A model generated the notes under the pieces. It did not search any database. It was given only the letters and a program-made list of their open reading frames with translations, and had not been told where the DNA came from. Of a stretch of 64,000 nucleotides of DNA, positions 31,701 to 63,513 are shown piece after piece. Source of the stretch: Anisus vortex (lineage: Eukaryota; Mollusca; Gastropoda; Planorbidae); assembly GCA_949126835.1 (NCBI GenBank), contig OX421492.1, forward strand, positions 43,674,998 through 43,738,997. The letters are read 5' to 3'. The position numbers and the translations under genes are program-made. How positions within the stretch are numbered: the stretch's first letter is position 1; every line of letters starts with the position of its first letter.

Positions 31701-34700
31701 CAAAACAAAAAAAAACAATTTGATCAAATCAAAATACCTTTGCAAAATTACTGTTCTAATGTTAATTAAATGCTTGACTCACAGTAAGTTATCTTAAGAC
31801 AAAACATACAATTAATTAAATGCTTGACTTACAGTAAGTTATCTTAAGACAAAACATCTAATTAAATAAATGCTTGACTTACAGTAAGTTATCTTAAGAC
31901 AGAACATCTAATTAAATAAATGCTTGACTTACAGTAAGTTATCTTAAGACAAAACATCTAATTAAATAAATGCTTGACTTACAGTAAGTTATCTTAACAT
32001 AAAACATAGTAATGAAAGTAATTTACAGTATAGGTAGGACTATTAGTTTTTTAAAATCTAGAAGCCAGTTTTAGCCCCCAAAAAAGTATAGACTGATATC
32101 AGTGAAAATATTTAAACATTGGGATTAAAATCCAAATACATCTTGGAGATCCATGAACAAGTTAATGGATTTATGAGTCAAAAGAAATACTTTAGTCTAG
32201 CATTTCCTTCATTTGTTAAAAGAAGAATATGTGACCAGCTAAAAAATAATTGATAAAACAGATGAACTTTAGAACATTAATTAGCATCAATTAACTTTTT
32301 AAAAATAAAACACAAATTAACAATATACAACAAGCGCCAATAATATACTGAGTCATTTGATAAAATTGTGTAACATGTCAATGTGGAATATGCTATCCTG
32401 CAATAAATGTAATTCTACATCATATTGTATTACCTTCCCTTGTTTCTCTAGATTATAAAGAGCCTGCAGAATTGGCTCCATATGATGTTGATAAAGAAAT
32501 GATGAAGGTGCTTTCAAAAGAGAAATTTGATCAAGTATGTTGTTTAAATTAAATAAAACTCTTGCAATCAAATCAAGACAATCATATGCTCTTGGCAATC
32601 TAAAAAAAAAACATTTTCAAGCAGAAATAAGATTTATTCTAAATTTTCTTGCTAAATATGTTACCAAATAAAATTAAACTTTACTTTTATGTTTTTTATG
32701 AACTACAAGCTACATTGCCCGGCGTTGCCCGGGTGAAATAAAAAAAAGGACTGTCTGGGGTGCAGATAACAAATTTATAAACTACACTTACTGAATACTT
32801 TTAGGAAAGTAAATAAATATTGTAATAGGGTAAAAAAAATAGTCAAATATTTTTATTTAACAAAATCTATATTGCCTATAGATTTACAATGTCTTTTGTT
32901 TTTAAAAGTTTGAAAAATTAATTGTCGAAAAAAAAAAAGTATATACTAACTGGAGAATCGAACCCTGGTCGCCCGTATAGCAGTCCACTACGTTTACCAC
33001 TGAGCTATCGAAGACACATGTCCGATGTGAAAAATTATTAGACGGTATATTGGGCTAGGCCTAGATAGGTCAGTGACAAACGTGTTTTCAAATTGACCAA
33101 TGGGGATCCTCGCGGGGCTTAACACTGTCTTTTTATATATATAGATGAAGAAATCTATGTCACTTGTCCTCAACAGTCAATTTTAACCCTTTGCTTACTA
33201 ATTTCTAAGAAATATTTAAAATAATTTTTGGAAAGTAAAGATGTTTGTTTAGTTTCATTACATTTGTATAAAACTTATGTTTCATTTAATTACATAATCA
33301 GTGAAGTGTAGTCTTTGGTGTATCTATAGAAAAAAAAATTCTTTATTGATCCATACACATGGGAATTATAAGTCTTGTTATAATATAATATTATATTTTT
33401 TAATATATATATATATATGTAATATTAGCAGGCCTAATTCAAAATATAAACAATAATAAGCCATAGAATGCAATGTTATTTATTGCATCTAAAGCAAGCT
33501 TACAAAAAGACAGAAACAAATGTTGTTGTTGTTTTGCATGTATTAACTTCTTTTGTTTGAAAAGTTTTCTGCTACTTTTTACATTTGCAAATTTTTTTTA
33601 GTTTTTACAATTAGTGTGGGCACTTTTCACATTTTCTGGTTTAACTGCCACATTTGCAGTATTGCATTACAACTTCTGTTTCAGCTTCAACATTTGCAGT
33701 ATATAGTAAAAGAATAGTAATTCAGCCCAGCGCATTGTTACAATGCAAAAGAAAATGCATTTGTTATAGTCTCATTGAAGATGTATTAAAATGCAGCCTA
33801 CCATATTAGTAAACCAAAATTTATGCTGGGAAAAATTCAATTCCTGTATATCACGAATATTCTAGCAATAAATATAAAAAGTGACCAATGTCTATAAAAT
33901 GGTCTTACAACTATTAATTGGTCTAGCTTCTATTAATTGGTCTTACACTATTTTGTAAAGTGCTCATTTTATATGATTTCACATACAGAATACAGTTATC
34001 CCATTTAAAACATTAGAGACTTCTAGCATTTTATCTTGGCTCAAGTTATGTTTATAATTGCACTATCATATATGTGCCCGTGTTTATAATTGCACTTTCA
34101 TATATGTGCCGTGTTTAGAATTGCACTATCATATATGTGCCCATGTTTATAATTGCACTATCATATATGTCCCCATGTTTATAATTGCACTATCATATAT
34201 GTGCCCGTGTTTAGAATTGCACTATCATATATGTGCTCGTGTTTAGAATTGCACTATCATATATGTGCCTGTGTTTATAATTGCACTATCATATATGTGC
34301 CCATGTTTATAATTGCACTATCACATATGTGCCCATGTTTATAATTGCACTATCATATATGTGCCCATGTTTAGAATTGCACTATCATATATGTGCCCGT
34401 GTTTAGAATTGCACTATCATATATGTGCCCGTGTTTAGAATTGCACTATCATATATGTGCCCGTGTTTAGAATTGCACTATCATATATGTGCCCGTGTTT
34501 AGAATTGCACTATCATATATGTGCCCATGTTTATAATTGCACTATCATATATGTGCCCATGTTTATAATTACACTATCATATATGTGCCCGTGTTTAGAA
34601 TTGCACTATCATATATGTGCCAGTGTTTAGAATTGCACTATCATATATGTGCCCGTGTTTAGAATTGCACTATCATATATGTGCCAGTGTTTAGAATTGC

Positions 34701-37700
34701 ACTATCATATATGTGCCCATGTTTATAATTACACTATCATATATGTGCCCGTGTTTAGAATTGCACTATCATATATGTGCCAGTGTTTAGAATTGCACTA
34801 TCATATATGTGCCCGTGTTTAGAATTGCACTATCATATATGTGCCCGCTTCTCCAAACCGACTAAAATTAATTATGAAATACACTGTAACTACCCATGCA
34901 GTTATAATGAGCACAATAGGCTGTGATAAAGTATTTTCAGGTAACTTAAATAGCCCAGTACAGAGCTAATATAGTTGTACACAACACGTATGTAATTTAA
35001 ACATGAATAAAAATGTGTCCTTTCATTTACCAAGTTAATACTAAGTTTGATGATGTCATAAAAACATTTTTCTCACTGCCATCCTTTTTTTCTCATTATG
35101 CAAAGACAAATTTTATAAAGTTGGTTCTGGCAATTTCAACATGAAACAAATCTTTTATTTTTATTCTCCTTTTTTACCAAAATCACCAATGGGGTTATTT
35201 AAAAAAATGTAAAACCTTGACAGTATCACGCAGTAACACAAAGAATATTTGTCATTCTGTCCATTTTTACAAAAGATTATGCGGTATATACACACATATA
35301 TAACTACAGCTTTTGAGACTTTTATATATATATATATTATAATGTTACTGTTTAATGATTACCGGTAATAACATTCAAAATCAATATATTTGTTTTTCAG
35401 GAAGAATTACAAAGACAACAAAAATTAAAACAAGAAAGATCAATTTCACCAGCTTCCAGACAGAGAATAGAACAAGAGAAGTATGATTAAAATACTAGAA
35501 ATAAAGACAGGCATAGCAAGACAAATCTATAAAAAAAAAGAATGCCTTAAATATTTACGTTTATAGTTAAAGTCATTATTTGCATTTAAGTCTATGGTTG
35601 AATTGGTTAATAGTTATGAAAAAAAAACACAATTAAAATTAAAAGAATAAAAAGATACTATAATTATATCAAATTGTGTTAACATTATATGGACTACAGC
35701 AATTTTGCACTAACATATGTAAATATATTTAAACAATTAACTAACCCAATCCAAAATTAAAACCACTTTTTTCATCAAGACACAAAAATATCTTATTTTT
35801 ATGTGAAAAGTACCAAAAAATGCTCTAAACTAGACAATAGCAACAGCAAGAGATTGCATTCCATTTTGAGTTGTTTTTTTTCAAAAGAACTTTTAATAAA
35901 GATGATAATTACTATTGTTATGACTCATTAAATCAGGATTCAAACCTAGTGGTATTTTTGTTAGAAGTCTCTAATTATGCTTGCTGGCGTCAGGGCTATG
36001 GGTTGTTGACTCAAAATCAATACATGTAATTTCTATATACAAAAAGATGGGCGAGAAAATAAAATACATAATAATCCATAAAATACAAATACTTGACAAT
36101 TAGCAAACTGTTCTTCAAAGAGATAAAACTGAACTTGTTTAATTAGGAATTGGACTCTGTGGTGTAAAGTAAAAAAGCAAGACTCACGCTTTTCAGGTGG
36201 TTGTCACACCTACGTTGCACAATTCAACTGCGACATATAATTAAACTACAACTGATGATTTAAACCTCATCGGGGTGGACGAAATGTTTTGTTAAATCTA
36301 CAATAACAACTTGAAGGTCATACCCTGTACCGTCCCCCTCTTCTTTAAAATCAAATATGCCCAATGAAGGGTCAACATACTATAGTATCATTTTTAAATG
36401 TATAACTCAAATTTGTAACACTATCATGATCATTAAGTTTATTTGATAAACTATTACAGTAAGTCATTATAGTGCTGTCTTTAATATCTTGGACATGTGT
36501 GTTTACTTTTATCATAGAAAATGATCAATTTATTTATTAACAATTGCAATTTCTTTCCTTGATAATAGACAAGCCAAAATTTATGAACTGGAAAAACAAA
36601 TCAAACAACATATGACAAATATGATGGTTAGAAGAAAACAAGCAAAGGGCACAGTACAGCAGGAAATGGAAACAGCTAAAAGGGAACTAGAAATAGTGAG
36701 TAGATAGATTCTCACATTATTATCAATGAGTCTAGGTCTGAATATATTGTATTTATTTTAAATTATATTTATACTGTTAAATATTGAAATATGTTGTTAT
36801 TGCAATGCTTGTGTGAAATGTTTTTACTACCGTATTGGATGAGAAAAATCTGTCACCTTTATTTATGAAGAGTTTCTGTCAATTTATATATATATATTTT
36901 TTTTTTACTGATGATATAAAGAGTTGTATTAAATCAATGCTTGATTAATTATGGCAGAATCTTATATTATTATTATTAAATGAATCATGTTCTCTTTCTG
37001 TGAACTCCAACATTTAAACTCAATTGTAGACTGGTAGAGCTTTTATTTTATTCTTACTGACATATTTTCTTATACATTTTTTACCAATTCATTGACATTT
37101 CTGAAAAGTTCAGTAAATGACAAAAAATACAGTAAATATTTTTGTCAAGCAATATGGGCATTCAGAGAACTGAGTAGAATTTGGTCTTGTACCTAATGTA
37201 GGTTATGACCAAGTAAAAAAAAAATTAGTGGGTCTCAAAAAGAAAAAAAAATGTGGGAAAATTCATATCTGTCGTGTTACTAATAGGTTAGTATATGCTA
37301 GTATAATATTACAATTATTAGTGAAGTAGTAATGCAAAGATAACCAGGTCTCAAGAGGAAGAAAAAGGGTTTGTAAAAAGCTGTTTTAGGGTTAGCACCA
37401 TGTGGAGACACAATCTAATATTCTACTGAGATCAGAAATGTATTCTAACTTGATCATCATTCTTTCACACTGTTATTTCAACTATTGTATTCTTACTCTG
37501 TACAATGCTGTACACAACACAAGACTGTTTTCATTATTGTATTCTTACTCTGTACAATGCTGTACACAACACAAGACTGTTTTCATTATTGTATTCTTAC
37601 TCTGTACAATGCTGTACACAACACAAGACTGTTTTCATTATTGTATTCTTACTCTGTACAATGCTGTACACAACACAAGACTGTTTTCATTATTGTATTC

Positions 37701-38482
37701 TTACTCTGTACAATGCTGTACACAACACAAGACTGTTTTCATTATTGTATTCTTACTCTGTACAATGCTGTACACAACACAAGACTGTTTTCATTATTGT
37801 ATTCTTACTCTGTACAATGCTGTACACAACACAAGACTGTTTTCATTATTGTATTCTTACTCTGTACAATGCTGTACACAACACAAGACTGTTTTCATTA
37901 TTGTATTCTTACTCTGTACAATGCTGTACACAACACAAGACTGTTTTCATTATTGTATTCTTACTCTGTACAATGCTGTACACAACACAAGACTGTTTTC
38001 ATTATTGTATTCTTACTCTGTACAATGCTGTACACAACACAAGACTGTTTTCATTATTGTATTCTTACTCTGTACAATGCTGTACACAACACAAGACTGT
38101 TTTCATTATTGTATTCTTACTCTGTACAATGCTGTACACAACACAAGACTGTTTTCATTATTCCACCAATAGTGATGCTTTTATTGTTTGCAGCTATAAT
38201 GAGTGTTTAATTTAAAAAATGTTATGACTAGGTAAGGAAATAAACATATTTTAATTTTTGTTGACTTAGATTACTTGGGTATACTTGCAATACTAAATAC
38301 TAATATTCAAGTAGTTATTGTATTACATTACACTACAATACCAGGGCTTATATACCATAGAATCTAAATTTGACCATTCTATTTCTAAAAGCTATGTAAA
38401 TAAAATACTGTATTGTTTATCTATCTAGATAAAAAGACTACAGCATGATCTGAAGGAGAGTTACCAGAAATTAAAGACATGA
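25753..38482 (+). CDS. Leucine-rich repeat-containing protein 27, complete, 10 coding exons
   Basis: Exons: 25753-26151, 26846-27038, 27969-28118, 28528-28744, 31180-31338, 31526-31611, 32452-32534, 35401-35480, 36569-36695 and 38429-38482. All join in frame with GT-AG introns for 515 aa plus stop; human LRRC27 is about 530 aa. The ATG (acaATGG) is the first in frame. Residues about 113-230 hold the leucine-rich repeats, with CLTWMDLRNNMLSRIP, LRNLLLEGNCLRNLPLELG and NIAGNPLEFPPL as in the human protein. A charged helical C-terminus follows, ending LEKQIKQHMTNMM, TAKRELEIIKRLQHDL and LKESYQKLKT; the human C-terminus has LEEKIKQHVLQM and EDLEIATELQDEVLKL at the same place. A polar, acidic N-terminus (1-112) is not conserved. 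Molecular role is poorly known; LRR plus coiled coil suggests a scaffold. Introns 4, 6, 7 and 9 carry tandem arrays and intron 3 a SINE. Confidence 0.93.
26846..27038 (+). CDS. LRRC27 exon 2 (central leucine-rich repeats)
   Basis: 193 nt, entered in phase 0 after ttttccag. It encodes YLYLEGNEICFLPDDFFKF, FPCLTWMDLRNNMLSRIPSS and LRNLLLEGNCLRNLPLEL, then the first base of the glycine codon before gtaag. FF-x-x-x-P-x-L-T-W-x-DLR is shared with human LRRC27 and distinguishes it from generic LRR proteins. Confidence 0.94.
28193..28490 (+). mobile_element. SINE (first family) with an internal 45-bp triplication, LRRC27 intron 3
   Basis: A tRNA-like head with A-box tagccaagcgg and B-box-like gctcgaatcc is followed by caggctaggattttt as in the copy at 48653. 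The segment gaggatgtccctgagtctac ccagctctgatgggtacctg acatt then occurs three times in tandem; the copy at 48653 has it once. The 3' end stops within the ggtggcca region. It fills most of the 409-bp intron. Confidence 0.87.
28990..29790 (+). repeat. 38-bp minisatellite of splice-acceptor-like units, LRRC27 intron 4
   Basis: About 20 units of 38 bp: cttcagtcaactaaaatgaa plus an AT-rich half (catatttttattttattt). Some units carry ggcta after ttttattta, adding about five bases. Read on the gene strand, each unit has a ctaaaat branch-point-like word, a T-rich tract and ttcag, in the order and spacing of a 3' splice site. It starts about 250 bp after the exon 4 donor. Confidence 0.93.
29795..29939 (+). 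CDS. Candidate alternative last exon of LRRC27
   Basis: Directly after the 38-bp array, gatttctcag precedes a frame that continues exon 4 in the correct phase (GA plus T). It runs 47 further codons: TGSPFSQDLQFMTASNCLKI, NQVPLTKKLSTDVTNDIISF, FKKAIKN, then TAA at 29937-29939. An AATAAA lies at 29960-29965. Splicing here would end LRRC27 after the repeats and exon 4, replacing the helical C-terminus. Chance is a real alternative: the region is AT-rich and the frame short. There is no homology support. Confidence 0.35.
29966..31179. other. LRRC27 intron 4, right part
   Basis: AT-rich intron with poly-T and poly-A runs. No gene, repeat array or recognisable element. Confidence 0.55.
31761..32005. 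repeat. 50-bp tandem repeat with a donor-like motif, 5 copies
   Basis: Units with tgcttgacttacagtaagtt start at exact 50-bp intervals (31771, 31821, 31871, 31921, 31971). Each contains acagtaagt, a near-perfect 5' splice-site word. Because acttacagtaagt is almost its own reverse complement, the opposite strand has one too. LRRC27 intron 6. Confidence 0.92.
32700..33145 (-). mobile_element. Interspersed element with tRNA-like segment, LRRC27 intron 7
   Basis: One end holds the stem-loop cccggcgttgcccggg (about 32717-32733) and the other tttttatatatatagat (about 33131-33147). A minus-strand tRNA-like segment (32945-33018) has A-box tagctcagtgg and B-box ggttcgattct. The paired hairpin and tatatagat end suggest a Helentron-type non-autonomous element; this assignment is tentative. 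Confidence 0.5.
33148..34044. other. LRRC27 intron 7 stretch without recognised features
   Basis: AT-rich sequence with a short (TA)n at about 33403-33418 and partial repeats of tattaattggtcttac near 33910. Nothing coding. Confidence 0.5.
34045..34848. repeat. 32-bp minisatellite, about 25 copies
   Basis: The unit is attgcactatcatatatgtg followed by cccgtgtttaga; main variants are cccat/cccgt/ccagt and tttata/tttaga. LRRC27 intron 7. Open frames across it (HYHICARVYNC-type) are repeat shadows. Confidence 0.95.
36696..37480. other. LRRC27 intron 9, left part
   Basis: AT-rich, stop-dense, with no recognised element until the 52-bp array. Confidence 0.5.
37498..38162. repeat. 52-bp satellite, 13 near-identical copies
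   Basis: Units start ctgtacaatgctgtacacaa at exact 52-bp steps from 37498 to 38122, with essentially no differences visible between copies. No plus-strand frame has a stop, so three frames of 236-256 codons overlap the same DNA; none is a gene. It lies in LRRC27 intron 9, about 270 bp before the last exon. The near identity indicates recent expansion or homogenisation. Confidence 0.97.
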
Positions 38483-38663
38483 AGATACCCCCCCCCCCTA
38501 CCAGTAATGAGAACAAGAGACTTCTCTACAGTTGTTGAAATGTTTTGATGCACATTCTGTATTCAATCTGTTATCATTATGTACATTTTCAAATTTTTCA
38601 TCAAATTACTCTTTGTAAAAGCTGAAGAAAACTACTATTGTTTGAAGTAATTTATTTTCATTA

Positions 38664-38704
38664 AATAAAACTAAGCCTACAGCTTCAAACTGTTATTAAA
38701 TAAA
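38664..38704 (+). terminator. LRRC27 polyadenylation signals
   Basis: Two AATAAA hexamers, 38664-38669 and 38699-38704, lie about 180-220 bases after the LRRC27 stop (38480-38482). This is a normal distance for a short 3' UTR. Confidence 0.6.
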
Positions 38705-38709
38705 ACCTA

Positions 38710-40050
38710 ATTGTGATGTGACATTGAATCATTTTTTTTTTGTTTTACATTTTACAATTTTATTTTCTGAGAAACAATTATACAATTTGTTGCTTAAGCT
38801 TAAGATAAGTTTTATTTACATTGAATAAAATTCAGCTATAAAGTCTTTTTCATTCAGATGTTACAAATAAATGAATTAGTCACTGAAAAAAACACTAGAA
38901 ATTCCTAGAATTATCTTGTGTATCACTTACAATTAAAACAATTCTGAAGTGACCTCATGGAATGGTACTGAAGAAAACAAAATAAGATATTTAGTTTCAG
39001 CTGTTTTATGGAAGTTAATTTATAATTCTATAAATTGGTGAAATAAATCTCTATTGATTTATTTGGTCAAAAGTTCATCAAAATTACACAAGTAAAGGAA
39101 AAGGGAGTAATTTTTGAGTAAAATTAAACAGAAAACAGTACTTCAACTTCAACACTTTAGCATTGTAAATATTAGCAGGATGAATAAATATTTAACGATT
39201 GCCATGAAATTTAGCTAATGCACTGATTATGACTCAATACACAAGCTGTTAAAGTTTGTATGGAATTTGACTTTTCACGAATTTTAACTTTAGAAGACAT
39301 TCTACTTTAACTTTAAGGAAAAGAATCAGAAAATCAGATTTTTAAGTAATCTACTGGTACAGTACTTTGTAAAATTAGTTTTAGTATCCAAATATCACAG
39401 ATCTATTGAAAATTAAAATTTCAAAATGAGTCAGTCAAATAAGTTCAGTACCAGCTATTGTGGTAGCATCACAATTTCAATTACAGAATGAATTTATGCC
39501 ATTAATAGCCTATTATGAATAAAGTTTATTGATATATTGCATTTGTATTTATTTCATCAAAATGTTTGGCATCTTTAGAAAGTCATTTTTTTTAGTTTAG
39601 AAATATTTCTACATCATAGTTGCTATCTAAATCTAATCAAGCTTTTTATTTTAATTTAGTACTCTTTATAGATAAATCATATATACCATTTCTTATTTAT
39701 TACATTAACTTTAACTTCTTTCAAATTTTATATTATATCGGATATAACATTGTATCACATTGTTAGACCAAATATAGAATTACTTTAAAACCCTGTAGGT
39801 CCATGTGAGGCCTATTCACATGTATCTGTCGCCCTGGCAAACATGGGGATGGTATGGCCAGTACAACGCCAAGCTCCCCTTACTTTGCCCAGCTATCAGC
39901 TGAGCACTCTTTCATTAGACCACAAACTAAATATATTCTAATTGAAGCGTTCTGTCATTAGACCACAACTATAACTATTTTAATTTGAGCATTCTGTCAT
40001 TAGTCCACAACTTAAAGTATTTTAATCAAAGCGTTGTCATTAGACCACTA
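38710..40050. other. Intergenic stretch between convergent LRRC27 and FAM193
   Basis: AT-rich. At 39800-39930 there is a GC-richer segment whose minus strand reads like a worn tRNA-derived head (tggtctaatgaaagagtgctc), probably an old SINE. Otherwise nothing seen. Confidence 0.5.
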
Positions 40051-40054
40051 CCTT

Positions 40055-40730
40055 GTGTAATATGAGCATCCTGCCATTAGACCACAACCAGATCCTTAGG
40101 TATTTTAAATTTGAGCACTCTGCCATTAGACCACTACCTTGTGTAATATGAGCATCCTGCCATTAGACCACAACCAGATCCTTAGGTATTTTAAATTTGA
40201 GCACTCTGCCATTAGACCACTACCTTGTGTAATATGAGCATCCTGCCATTAGACCACAACCAGATCCTTAGGTATTTTAAATTTGAGCACTCTGCCATTA
40301 GACCACTACCTTGTGTAATATGAGCATCCTGCCATTAGACCACAACCAGATCCTTAGGTATTTTAAATTTGAGCACTCTGCCATTAGACCACTACCTTGT
40401 GTAATATGAGCATCCTGCCATTAGACCACAACCAGATCCTTAGGTATTTTAAATTTGAGCACTCTGCCATTAGACCACTACCTTGTGTAATATGAGCATC
40501 CTGCCATTAGACCACAACCAGATCCTTAGGTATTTTAAATTTGAGCACTCTGCCATTAGACCACTACCTTGTGTAATATGAGCATCCTGCCATTAGACCA
40601 CAACCAGATCCTTAGGTATTTTAAATTTGAGCACTCTGCCATAAGACCACTACCTAGTGTAATATGAGCATCCTGCCATTAGACCACAACCAGATCCTTA
40701 GGTATTTTAAATTTGAGCACTCTGCCATTA
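40055..40730. repeat. ~85-bp tandem repeat, about 8 copies, built from a SINE-head-like fragment
   Basis: The unit contains gagcatcctgccattagacc and gagcactctgccattagacc, two related words separated by acaaccagatccttaggtat. On the minus strand both read tggtctaatggcag, an A-box-like tRNA word, matching the worn SINE head at 39890-39925. The array appears to have grown from that element. Confidence 0.85.
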
Positions 40731-40835
40731 CACTGCTGTGGCTGCAAAAGCTGATACACAATTTCAATTGCTTTCCCAAAATAAAAACTAACAAAGCAAG
40801 AGACATGTCAATTTAATGACCTTGTGTACCTGTAC

Positions 40836-41146
40836 CCTACAAGTCGGTACCCTACAAGTCAGTACCCTACAAGTCAGTACCCTACAAGTCAGTACCCTAC
40901 AAGTCAGTACCCTACAAGTCAGTACCCTACAAGTCAGTACCCTACAAGTCAGTACCCTACAAGTTGGTACCCTACAAGTCAGTACCCTACAAGTCAGTAC
41001 CCTACAAGTTGGTACCCTACAAGTCAGTACCCTACAAGTCAGTACCCTACAAGTCAGTACCCTACAAGTCAGTACCCTACAAGTCAGTACCCTACAAGTC
41101 GGTACCCTACAAGTCAGTACCCTACAAGTCAGTACCCTACAAGTCT
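40836..41146. repeat. 15-bp minisatellite (agtcagtaccctaca), about 20 copies
   Basis: Very regular 15-bp units, with gtcggtac or gttggtac variants at a few positions. All three plus-strand frames are open (YPTSQ, STLQV, VPYKS), again only as repeat shadows. Confidence 0.96.
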
Positions 41147-41230
41147 AGAATGCTAAAATGAATGGACCAATTTTTAACTGGCTGGTGCAATGTGTGATAT
41201 TATTCAGTGCCTTACAAGTAGATTGAGATG

Positions 41231-41236
41231 TTTATT
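41231..41236 (-). terminator. Candidate FAM193 polyadenylation signal
   Basis: Plus-strand tttatt reads AATAAA on the minus strand, about 1.1 kb after the FAM193 stop codon. It is the first such hexamer I find downstream of the stop. If used, the hairpin at 41947-42039 is in the 3' UTR. Confidence 0.35.
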
Positions 41237-41946
41237 GATATGTAGTTGCTTGGCACAGTGATAGTCATGAAGCCTGATCTATAAAAAGAATGGATTGTGC
41301 CTCCATAACAAATTGGTAAAATTGAGGCTAAAAATGATTACACTATTAACTTCTCCATATAAACAAGTTATAGTAATAAAACACCTATAATTTGAACAAA
41401 TCTATATGATTACAAGGAAGTAACTTCAATGTATTAACAGGTCTGTGTTTAAGAAATCAAATTTTATAGAAAGTCTCTAGGCCCAGTATAGATCAGTAAA
41501 TCATGACTCTATGAGTCTATGGCCCTCAAACAATAGAACAATAAACAACACTAACACAAGTGGTGAGTGATAAAAATACATGTATTAATAACCATAGTTT
41601 ATGAAGCACCCTAAGAAACATATGCTTGTATGAAGGGATCATATGAAAAAATCAATCACCCACTCCAACCAACACAACTATGAAACGTGGGGGAGATGGA
41701 AGGGGGCAAGACATGATAATATTTTTAAACCACAAGAGGAGAATTCACACCAATGTACAAAGAATATCATATATAGTCCATATATATGATGTAGAAATAT
41801 ATACAGGGCTTGCATTACATTAATAATACAGATTAACTAGTTTTGTGTATTCCAGTTGGGTGAACATGTTAGCAAAGAAATGTCTTGGAGGCAGCTACAA
41901 CCAGAATGTAATGAACATCACCAAGTTTCTAGTGAAAATACCAGCT

Positions 41947-42039
41947 ACTTTTTTTTTTTAAACTGCATTTTTTCCAAGCCAATTTCTGAGCAGCAGCTCA
42001 GAAATTGGTTGGAAAAAATGCAGTTTTAAAAAAAAAAGT
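41947..42039. repeat. Long near-perfect inverted repeat (hairpin), 45-bp arms
   Basis: Left arm 41947-41991 (poly-T, aaactgcattttttccaag, ccaatttctgagc) and right arm 41996-42039 are inverted copies with about two mismatches or bulges and a 4-nt loop (agca). As RNA it would form a long stem-loop on either strand. It lies about 290 bases past the FAM193 stop on the transcribed strand. It may be a small palindromic transposon. Confidence 0.9.
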
Positions 42040-42331
42040 GCTAATGTTCAATTATTAACGAATCTGTCAATCTGCTGAACCAGCAAGTTAGAAGGAACTA
42101 AATATCATCATGAGAACATTTAGCTGCAACATGTCAATTAAAGAATGAACATAAATATATTTATGGACTGGTCACAAATGTTTAGCATTTTGCAAGTTGG
42201 AGAATAGAATTAATGTGAGAAACATTAAAAAAAAAATAAAAAAAATTACAATCTTGCACATGAAAAAAATATGATTATCATTGTATAAATAAAATTGATC
42301 ATTGGGGATCTGAAGTTTGTAGATTCATGAG

Positions 42332-63077
<20,746 letters not shown>

Positions 63078-63513
63078 CTGAATTTTTTTTATGAAATATA
63101 TTTTAATCTATAAATAATGATAATTAATTCAGATATTAATTTTTCAAACTACATGAAACAGTCTCCTTTCCTATTTATTTTCTTTGAACATTGTGCACCT
63201 TGACATCAAATGATCATAAACTTAATATTTCTATAATTAAATCCAGAATTAATGATTATATGATAATAATGATAAAAATGGTTTTTATAGAGAGAGAATT
63301 CACAATAAACTGTGTAGAAATATTATCTATAATGATCATTTATATAGCTCATTTTGCCATGCTTAGTGCGCTCAACTTTTTAAAAATCTAAATAAATTCT
63401 TAACTTATTATGTCAAGGTCATCACTTTAAAATCATTTAAAAATTCCTAGACTTTACACAAATTCACAAACGAATGTATTGGGGTATGTGTGAATAGTGT
63501 TAATGTCTGGTAG

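Noticed and set aside
32945..33018. A functional tRNA gene on the minus strand
   Set aside because: A- and B-boxes are present, but the T arm and acceptor stem do not pair properly and the segment lies within an interspersed element.
37402..38215. Three overlapping plus-strand frames of 236-256 codons
   Set aside because: All come from one 52-bp unit lacking stops in any frame; they lie inside LRRC27 intron 9.
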